This document shows, one piece after another, positions 1-5,897 of a stretch of 10,724 nucleotides of DNA. A program made the translations under genes and the position numbers. Source of the stretch: CAYVBE01 sp964448935 (GTDB taxonomy: Bacteria > Planctomycetota > Brocadiia > SM23-32); NCBI GenBank assembly GCA_964448935.1, contig CAYVBE010000151.1, forward strand, positions 1 through 10,724, read 5' to 3'. Each line of letters starts with the position of its first letter. Position 1 is the first letter of the stretch. The notes beneath the pieces were generated by a model. That model was not told the origin of the DNA. It worked only from the letters and a program-made list of their open reading frames with translations, and did not search any database.

Positions 1-784
1 GGGCGCTGACCTCGCTGCCGGCCTGCACGAAGCGGAAGATGTTGTCCACGAAGTGCAGCACGTCACCGCCCATCTCATCGCGAAAGTACTCGGCGATCGA
101 GAGTGCCGCCAGGCCGACGCGGAACCGGGCGCCGGGAGGCTCGTTCATCTGGCCGTAGATAAGCGCGCACTTGTCCAGCACGCCGCTCTCCTTCATCTCC
201 AGCCACAGCTCGTTTCCCTCTCGGGTGCGCTCTCCGACGCCGCTGAAGACGCTGCGCCCGCCGTGCTCGATGGCGATATTGCGAATCAGCTCGCGCTGAA
301 GGACTGTCTTTCCGCAGCCGGCGCCGCCGATGGCGCCGATCTTGCCGCCCTTGGGGAAGGGGATCAGGAAGTCAATGACCTTCAGGCCGGTTTCCAGCAG
401 CGTGGTCTCGACCGACTGGTCCTCCAGGGCCGGGGCGTCGCGGTGGATGGGCCAGCGCTCTTCCGACTCTACGGGTCCCAGCTCGTCAATGGGCTGGCCG
501 GTGACGTCCAGGATGCGTCCCAGCGTGGCCTCGCCGACGGGCACGGTGATGGGCTCGCCGGTGTCACGAGCGGTTTGCGCGCGCTTGAGGCCCTCGGTGG
601 GTGACATGGCCACACAGCGGACAACGTTGTCTCCCAGATGGTGAGCGACCTCGAGGACAAGCCTGCCGTCCTGCGAGCCGCCTTCCACCTCAACGGCGTT
701 GTAAAGGGCCGGTAGCTCCTCCGGTGGGAACTCGATGTCCACCACCGGGCCGATAATCTGTACGATGGTTCCTTCGCCGGGCAT
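1..784 (-). CDS. atpD: F1 ATP synthase beta subunit, N-terminal 261 residues (cut by window edge)
   Basis: Catalytic subunit of the F1 head, which makes or hydrolyses ATP at the alpha/beta interface. Reading from the ATG at 784, the protein opens MPGEGTIVQIIGPVVDIEF, the usual beta N-terminus. It continues through the P-loop GGAGCGKT (residues 153-160), GVGERTREGNE with the catalytic Glu at 185 and Arg at 186, YGQMNEPPGARFRVGL, and the Walker B strand ending at D247 (HFVDNIFRF). The reading frame is still open at base 2, so the C-terminal half, including the DELSEED region, lies outside the window. The gap to the atpG stop is 31 nt, and a GGGGTGG stretch lies upstream of the ATG. Oddities are Cys157 where nearly all beta subunits have Val, and an unusual segment FLIPFPKGGKIGAIGG before it. 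The identity as beta rather than alpha is certain from the GER and YGQMNEPPG motifs. Confidence 0.96.
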   Translation of the reverse strand, partial: MPGEGTIVQIIGPVVDIEFPPEELPALYNAVEVEGGSQDGRLVLEVAHHLGDNVVRCVAMSPTEGLKRAQTARDTGEPITVPVGEATLGRILDVTGQPIDELGPVESEERWPIHRDAPALEDQSVETTLLETGLKVIDFLIPFPKGGKIGAIGGAGCGKTVLQRELIRNIAIEHGGRSVFSGVGERTREGNELWLEMKESGVLDKCALIYGQMNEPPGARFRVGLAALSIAEYFRDEMGGDVLHFVDNIFRFVQAGSEVSA

Positions 785-815
785 GTCTTTTTCCACCCCG
801 CGTTCTGTGGTATCT

Positions 816-1739
816 CTATTTCATGGCTTCGGCTCCGCCCACCACGTCGAGTATCTCCCGCGTGATGCTTTCCTGGCGGAGTCGGTTCATCTCGAGTGTC
901 AGATCTTCGACCATCTCTTCGGCGTTGTCCGTGGCGTTGTCCATGGCCATCATGCGCGCGCCGTGCTCGCTGGCCTGGGCCTCCAGGAGCGCCCTGTAGA
1001 CCTGCACGCTCAGGTTGTGCTCCAGCAGGCGGGTGGCCAGCCCTTCGTAGCTGGGCTCGTAGAGGTATACCAGCCCCTCGGCTTCGCGGATCTCTTCCGG
1101 TTCTGCGTGCACGCCCTCGGGGACCTCCCGCTCGTGGTGCTCGACGATCTCGAGCCGGTGCTGCTCGGGCGGGCAGGGCAGCAGACGCCGGGAGACACCC
1201 ATCTGGCGCAGGGGACTGAAGAATTCCGTGAACACAACCCGCACCTCGTCCACCTCGTCGTTCAGGAAAAGCTGTCGCATCTCCTGGCATATCTCCTGCG
1301 CGGTCACGAAGTGGACCGGGTTGAATATCTCCTCGTAGCCACTCTGGACGGTGAAACCCTCCCGCTTCAGGCCGACGATGCCGCGCGTGCCCACGGCGAA
1401 CAACTGGTATTTCTCATCGGGGTGCTCGCGCAGCACCTCGACCGTGTCGGCCACCACACGGTTGTTGTAAGACCCGCAGAGCCCCCGGTCGCTGGCGATG
1501 CTCAACACGGCGATGCGATTGCCGGGCCTTTCGGCGAAGAACTCATGCTCGCCGCCGAAGGCTCCCTGCAGGAAGCGCGCGCAGAGGTGATCCAATCTGG
1601 AAGAGTAGGGGCGTAGCGAGCGTATGGCCTCCTCGGAGCGTCGCAGCCGCGCCGCCGCCACCATCTTCATGGCGCGGGTGATCTGCTGGATGTTCTTCAC
1701 CCCGCCGATGCGGTCCTTTATTTCCCTGAAAGACGGCAT
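816..1739 (-). CDS. atpG: F1 ATP synthase gamma subunit (central stalk)
   Basis: Rotating shaft that couples the c-ring to the alpha/beta catalytic head. The 307-residue protein has the diagnostic N-terminal helix (IKDRIGGVKNIQQITRAMKM, residues 7-26), SDRGLCGSYN near residues 83-91, and the C-terminal helix with ASEHGARMMAMDNATDNA (about 256-273) that sits inside the head. It is about 20 residues longer than typical gamma. The extra length falls at about residues 189-222, a Glu/His-rich stretch including IVEHHEREVPEGVHAEPEE, between the RRLLP strand and the YLYEPS motif. It lies 43 nt after atpA and 31 nt before atpD, in the normal operon order. The ribosome binding site is weak (ACGGGCGAAA before the ATG), but the start is fixed by the family N-terminus. 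Confidence 0.97.
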   Translation of the reverse strand: MPSFREIKDRIGGVKNIQQITRAMKMVAAARLRRSEEAIRSLRPYSSRLDHLCARFLQGAFGGEHEFFAERPGNRIAVLSIASDRGLCGSYNNRVVADTVEVLREHPDEKYQLFAVGTRGIVGLKREGFTVQSGYEEIFNPVHFVTAQEICQEMRQLFLNDEVDEVRVVFTEFFSPLRQMGVSRRLLPCPPEQHRLEIVEHHEREVPEGVHAEPEEIREAEGLVYLYEPSYEGLATRLLEHNLSVQVYRALLEAQASEHGARMMAMDNATDNAEEMVEDLTLEMNRLRQESITREILDVVGGAEAMK

Positions 1740-1782
1740 TTTCGCCCGTTGGCTGAAGTCTTGCTGCTGTTACGCCGGCCGC

Positions 1783-3495
1783 TCAATCCCCTTCTTCCTG
1801 ACCTTCTTCCTCTGCCTCTGGCTCCGCCTCTTCATCGCCATCTTCGGTGTCGGCGCCCGAGACGAAGGTCCGTTTGAACTCCTTGATGGCCTCTTCGAGG
1901 TTCTCCGTGGCCTCGTCGCTCAACTCGCTGGTCTCCGCGATATCCTCGGGTATATCGGGATGCTCGTTGCGGATGTAAGTGTGGAATTCCTCCTCAAAGC
2001 GCTGCACCTCGTCCACGCTGATGTCCGCCAGGTGCTCCTCGACGCCCAGGTAGATGCTGATGACCTGGAACTCGACGGGCATGGGCTCGTACTGGTCCTG
2101 CTTGAGCAGCTCCGTCAGGCGTTCGCCGCGCGCAAGCTGGCGGCGGGTGGCCTCGTCCAACTCCGTGCCGAACTGCGCGAACGCCTCCATCTCCCGGTAC
2201 TGCGCCAGGGACAGCTTCAGTTCGCCGGCCACGCTCTTCATGGCCGGAATCTGCGCGGCGCTGCCCACACGCGAGACGCTGGTGCCCACGTTCATTGCCG
2301 GGCGGATCATCTTGTGGAACAGGTCGGTTTCCAGGAATATCTGCCCGTCGGTGATGCTGATGAGGTTGGTGGGGATGTAGGTGGAGATGTCCCCGGCCTT
2401 GGTCTCGACGATGGGCAGGGCGGTCATGGAGCCGCCGTTGACGACCTCGCGCTCGCTGATGTCGGCCCCGCAGTGGACGCAGGTCTTGGCCGACTCCAGC
2501 TCCTCGACGTTCTCCTCCTCGGGCGGCAGGGGGGTGAGCAGTCCGCAGGAACCGCAGACCTTGCCGTCGCTGGATTTCATGGCCCGTTCCAGCAGCCGGC
2601 TGTGCAGGTAGAAGATGTCGCCCGGATATGCCTCACGGCCCGGCGGGCGGCGCAGGAGCAGGGATATCTGGCGGTAGGCCTCTGCGTGTTTGGAGAGGTC
2701 GTCGTAAACGACCACTGAGTGACCGCCGCGCTCCATGACGTCCTCGCCCAGGGCGCAGCCGGCGTAGGGGGCCAGGTACCACTGCGCAGCGGGCGAGCTT
2801 GCCGGTGCAGCAACCACCACGGTCTGATCCATCACACCTTCCTGCTCGAAGGTCTCGACGATGCGTGCGATGGTGGACATCTTCTGGCCGATGGCCACGT
2901 AGACGCAGGCGACGTCGGTGTCGCGTTGGTTTAGGATGGAGTCCACCACCAGGGCGGTCTTGCCGGTCTGGCGGTCGCCGACGATCAGCTCGCGCTGCCC
3001 TCGGCCGATGGGCGTAAGGGCGTCCACGATTTTGTAGCCGGTGTGCAGCGGCTCCTTGACCGGCTGGCGCTTGACGATGCCCGAGGCCACACGCTCGACC
3101 TGGCGATACCGGTCCGTGTCTACCGGCCCGCGCCCGTCCAGCGGCCGCCCGGTGGAATCCACAACGCGCCCCAGCAGGGCCTCGCCCACGGGGATGCTGG
3201 CGATGCGCTCGGTGCGCCGGACGCGATCGCCTTCCCGGATCAGCTCGTCCTCTCCCATCAGCACGCAGCCGATGTTATCCTCTTCCAGATTCATCGCGAT
3301 GCCGATGACGTCGTGGGGGAACTCCAGCAGCTCCATCGCCTTGCACTCGGTGATGCCGTAGACACGGGCGATGCCGTCACCCACCTCCAGCACGGTGCCG
3401 ACGGTGGCAAAGTCGGCAGCCGTTTCCTCTCCCTCGAGCGCCTGCCGGATAACCGAGCTGACTTCTTCGGGCCGTATCGAGGTCTCATCCGCCAT
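1783..3495 (-). CDS. atpA: F1 ATP synthase alpha subunit with zinc-ribbon-like insertion and acidic tail
   Basis: Non-catalytic nucleotide-binding subunit of F1. Seen: Walker A GDRQTGKT at residues 173-180, the YDDLSKHAEAYRQISLL segment at 264-280, and the arginine finger R409 in VSRVGSAAQ. At 570 residues it is much longer than the roughly 500-515 usual for the family. Two additions explain this. Residues about 311-352, between LLERAMK and GGSMTALPIVET, hold CGSCG (C314, C317) and CVHCG (C339, C342), a likely zinc ribbon; judged from the shift of the Arg finger relative to E. coli, the net gain is about 29 residues. Residues about 548-570 form a tail made largely of Asp and Glu. The start ATG at 3495 has GGGAGA upstream and overlaps the end of atpH by 11 nt. 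Assignment is secure; the function of the additions is unknown. Confidence 0.98.
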   Translation of the reverse strand: MADETSIRPEEVSSVIRQALEGEETAADFATVGTVLEVGDGIARVYGITECKAMELLEFPHDVIGIAMNLEEDNIGCVLMGEDELIREGDRVRRTERIASIPVGEALLGRVVDSTGRPLDGRGPVDTDRYRQVERVASGIVKRQPVKEPLHTGYKIVDALTPIGRGQRELIVGDRQTGKTALVVDSILNQRDTDVACVYVAIGQKMSTIARIVETFEQEGVMDQTVVVAAPASSPAAQWYLAPYAGCALGEDVMERGGHSVVVYDDLSKHAEAYRQISLLLRRPPGREAYPGDIFYLHSRLLERAMKSSDGKVCGSCGLLTPLPPEEENVEELESAKTCVHCGADISEREVVNGGSMTALPIVETKAGDISTYIPTNLISITDGQIFLETDLFHKMIRPAMNVGTSVSRVGSAAQIPAMKSVAGELKLSLAQYREMEAFAQFGTELDEATRRQLARGERLTELLKQDQYEPMPVEFQVISIYLGVEEHLADISVDEVQRFEEEFHTYIRNEHPDIPEDIAETSELSDEATENLEEAIKEFKRTFVSGADTEDGDEEAEPEAEEEGQEEGD

Positions 3496-4030
3496 GGGCT
3501 ATTCTCTCCCTGATTCTGCTCAACTCTCCCCGGAGGCTTCCGTCGTAAAAGCTGCCATCCAGGCTGACCTGGAAGCCGCTGACCAGGGATTGATCGGTAT
3601 CTTCAATGAGGCGTATCTTCTTTTTCGTGCGTTGCTCAAGCCTGTTCAGTATGCGCTGGCGCTGGTCGTCCGTCAGCGAGACGGCGCTCGTCACCCGTGC
3701 GGTCACGATGCCCAGGCGCCGGTCGGCGGCCTCCGCGAACGCTTCCGCCAGCCCGCCCAGGACGGCCAGGCGCTTTTTGTCCACCAGGTGCGACAGCAGC
3801 CGGCGCGTCAGGGTGCTGAGGCCGATCTTCTCACTCAGTGCATTGAGGAGCTTCTTCTTCTCGTCGCGGCTCTTGCGGGCCGTCATGGTGAAGGTCCGGA
3901 ACTGCACGTTCTCCGCCAGTGCATCGGCCAGGGCGTTCAGCTCGGACCGCACGGTTCGCAGGTCGCCGCTCTCCTCGGCGGCGTCGGCCAGCGCTTCCGC
4001 GTACCTTCTGTTCAGCACGGTTCGCTTCAT
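3485..4030 (-). CDS. atpH: F1 ATP synthase delta subunit
   Basis: Peripheral stalk protein (OSCP homologue) that links the top of the alpha/beta head to the b subunit. The 181-residue length is normal. The N-terminus (LNRRYAEALADAAEESGDL) matches the delta pattern of R-Y-A-x-A-L, and the C-terminal part has the typical SGFQVSLDGSFYDGSLRGEL ending (G-x-x-V-x-x-x-x-x-x-D-x-S). Its ATG overlaps the atpF stop in an ATGA, and its last 11 nt overlap the atpA start, so translation of F, H and A is probably coupled. No unusual insertion is visible here, unlike in the neighbouring alpha, b, c and a subunits. Confidence 0.95.
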   Translation of the reverse strand: MKRTVLNRRYAEALADAAEESGDLRTVRSELNALADALAENVQFRTFTMTARKSRDEKKKLLNALSEKIGLSTLTRRLLSHLVDKKRLAVLGGLAEAFAEAADRRLGIVTARVTSAVSLTDDQRQRILNRLEQRTKKKIRLIEDTDQSLVSGFQVSLDGSFYDGSLRGELSRIRERIAHGG

Positions 4031-4785
4031 TCGTGCCGGGCTTCCTCATCTGGTTCCACGGCCATTTGCTCGAGCATTTCGTCTATGTAGCGGTGGTGGT
4101 CTTCGGTACCCAGTTCGCGCTGCAGCAGGCGGGAGGTGACTTGCATGACCAGGTCGGCCACCTCTTCCCGGAGCTTCGTCCTGGCGCGCCGGAACTCCTC
4201 TTCCAGCCGCTCCTCGGTCTCTTCGGTGATCCGTTCCGCTTCACGCCGTGCCCGCTGGATCACCTCGTCGCGCTGCTGCTCGGCGGTCTGGCGCGCTTGC
4301 TCAAGGATACCCGTGCGCTCCGCCTTAAGCTCGGACAACTCCTGCCTGCGCTTGTGGACCAGTTGTTGCGCCTCTTCCTCCCGCTCGTCGGCTTCCTCCA
4401 GCTTCTCCCGCACGCGCCGCCGGCGCTCGTCCAGGAACTTCATCATCGGGTCCCAGAACCATCCATACAGGACCAGCAGGAGGATGCCGAAGTTCAGGCA
4501 CTGCATAATCAACGTGTAGTTGATGTTGATGATCGAGCCCTGCCGACGGAACATGTCCAGGAGTCGGGCGGCTTCCTGCTGGCTGAACTCCCCGGTGCGG
4601 ATCTTCTCGGGATCCACGTTGAGGGCCGCTTCGCGCGCGCTGTTCAGGTGGTGTTGGATCAGTTCCGTGACCTGCTCCGGATGCTGCAGGCGAGCCTCGT
4701 AAGCAAAGTTGATGACCGCCACGCTTACGGTGATGACATAGAGCACCGCAATGACGATCAGCCCCTTCTTGGCGCCGGGTTTCAT
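4027..4785 (-). CDS. atpF: Fo ATP synthase b subunit with extra N-terminal membrane helix
   Basis: Peripheral stalk subunit that anchors F1 to the membrane and holds the stator. A standard b subunit begins at the equivalent of INYTLIMQCLNFGILLLVLY (residues 88-107, the membrane helix), followed by WDPMMKFLDERRRRVREKL and a long charged coiled coil rich in Glu, Arg and Gln to about residue 225. Here that part is preceded by some 85 additional residues: a hydrophobic helix at about 9-28 (LIVIAVLYVITVSVAVINFA) and a mostly polar region of about 60 residues. The total of 252 residues compares with about 160 in most b subunits. The start is supported by a GAGG six to seven bases before the ATG; the next in-frame ATG (residue 78) has no convincing ribosome binding site. 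The ATGA overlap with atpH confirms its place in the operon. Function of the extension is unknown. Confidence 0.95.
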   Translation of the reverse strand: MKPGAKKGLIVIAVLYVITVSVAVINFAYEARLQHPEQVTELIQHHLNSAREAALNVDPEKIRTGEFSQQEAARLLDMFRRQGSIININYTLIMQCLNFGILLLVLYGWFWDPMMKFLDERRRRVREKLEEADEREEEAQQLVHKRRQELSELKAERTGILEQARQTAEQQRDEVIQRARREAERITEETEERLEEEFRRARTKLREEVADLVMQVTSRLLQRELGTEDHHRYIDEMLEQMAVEPDEEARHE

Positions 4786-4844
4786 GAGATGCCTCTATCC
4801 TTCCTGTGCTGCGGTGCCGTCTCCTGGTCGCGCTAAGACGATGG

Positions 4845-5084
4845 TCAGACCACGAAGATCAGCAGCAGGGCGATCACCAGCGAGTAGATGCCGGTGGACT
4901 CACTGACGGCCTGGCCGATCAGCATGGTCCTGGTAAGCAGGGGCGACTCCTCGGGCCGTTTGGCTATGCCTTCACATGCCTTGCCGGCGGCAAAACCCTC
5001 GCCGATGCCCGGCCCTATCGCGCCGAAACCCATGGCCAATCCCGCGCCCAGCAGGGCGGCCGCACGAATGATGGCTTCTTCCAT
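4845..5084 (-). CDS. atpE: Fo ATP synthase c subunit, single hairpin, two-carboxylate ion site
   Basis: Rotor ring subunit. The 79 residues form one helical hairpin: helix 1 with LAMGFGAIGPGIGEGFAAG, a polar loop AKRP (41-44), and helix 2 with GQAVSESTGIYSLVIALLL. The ion-binding Glu is E62. S63, T64 and Y67 occupy the positions of the Ser/Thr/Tyr sodium ligands in the Ilyobacter tartaricus c subunit, and E29 sits where that protein has Gln32. A Glu pair at these two positions is the two-carboxylate motif described for sodium-driven rings such as that of Fusobacterium nucleatum. Sodium coupling is therefore likely but is inference. GGAGG lies about 10 nt upstream of the ATG. It follows the triple c gene by 34 nt. 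Its second helix is almost the same as that of hairpin 3 of the triple protein, except that Glu is Gln there. Confidence 0.97.
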   Translation of the reverse strand: MEEAIIRAAALLGAGLAMGFGAIGPGIGEGFAAGKACEGIAKRPEESPLLTRTMLIGQAVSESTGIYSLVIALLLIFVV

Positions 5085-5118
5085 GGTTCTTCCGTCCTCC
5101 GGTAAATGGACAAATCCG

Positions 5119-5865
5119 CTAAGTAACGAAGAAAATCAAAAGGAGCGCGATCACGAGAGCGTAGATGCTGGTGGACTGGCTCACGGCGCCGCCGATGAGC
5201 ATGGTCCGCGTGAGGGTGGTACTCTCATCCGGGCTTCGGCCCACGGCGTCGCATGCGCCCGCTGCCGCCATGCCCGTGCCGAACCCCGGACCGATGGCGC
5301 CCGCGCCCATGCAGAGCCCCGCCGACAGAGCGCTGACTGTCAGCACGACGTCGTTGCCGGTAAAGGTCTGAAAAGTCTGCGCAAATGCCAGTATGACCGC
5401 AACAACCAGTGCAAAGACTGCCGGGCTGGTGGCCAGCGCCTGGCCCAGCAGCATCATAATGGTGCTCTCGCCGCGCGTGTCCGGGTTGCGCCCGATGCTG
5501 TCCGCGGTCCGTGCGCCGGCGAGTCCCGCTCCCACGCCGCTGCCTATAGCTCCCAGGCCCATCGCCAGCCCCGCGCCCACCACGGCGCCCATCGCCTCCA
5601 GACAGGCGGCGGGCTGCACGAAAATCAGGATGAAGGCCACCACGAGCGCGAAGATTCCGCTCGTCTCGGCCACGGCCTGGCCCACGAGCATCGTGCGGGT
5701 CAGGGAACCGGCCGCGGACGGCTGCCGGGCGATGGAATCCACCGTTTCAGCGGCGTTGTAGCCCTCGCCCACACCCGCGCCGATGGCACCGAAGCCCATG
5801 GCGATGCCGCCGGCCAGGAACTGACTGGCAGACATCAGCCTCTCCAAGACCGCGCCCTCAGCCAT
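5119..5865 (-). CDS. atpE: Triple-hairpin Fo ATP synthase c subunit with one intact ion site out of three
   Basis: Rotor subunit of 248 residues made of three fused c-type hairpins (about residues 10-83, 90-163 and 172-247), predicting six membrane helices. All three keep the GxGxGxG-rich first helix and an R-x-P polar loop facing F1 (R47, R126, R210). The ion site survives only in hairpin 1: E34 in GVGEGY and E67 in AVAETSGIF. Hairpin 2 has A113 and T146 (ALATSPAVF) and hairpin 3 has T197 and Q230 (AVSQSTSIY). The reading frame is continuous with no stops between hairpins. I chose the ATG at 5865 (AGGA 9 nt upstream, 32 nt after the atpB stop); the ATG at 5835, with GGAG upstream, would also give a complete first hairpin. 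The position ahead of a single-hairpin c gene recalls Acetobacterium woodii, where a duplicated c1 gene precedes single c genes. Confidence 0.95.
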   Translation of the reverse strand: MAEGAVLERLMSASQFLAGGIAMGFGAIGAGVGEGYNAAETVDSIARQPSAAGSLTRTMLVGQAVAETSGIFALVVAFILIFVQPAACLEAMGAVVGAGLAMGLGAIGSGVGAGLAGARTADSIGRNPDTRGESTIMMLLGQALATSPAVFALVVAVILAFAQTFQTFTGNDVVLTVSALSAGLCMGAGAIGPGFGTGMAAAGACDAVGRSPDESTTLTRTMLIGGAVSQSTSIYALVIALLLIFFVT

Positions 5866-5897
5866 TATCTCGAGTCCTGCTGCCACGAATCGCTCCC

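Noticed and set aside
1624..2718. Long plus-strand open frame opposite atpA, with other long plus-strand frames over the atp operon (for example 735-1616 and 3919-4836).
   Set aside because: They lie antisense to clearly conserved ATP synthase genes, have low-complexity translations typical of GC-rich shadow frames, and match no family.
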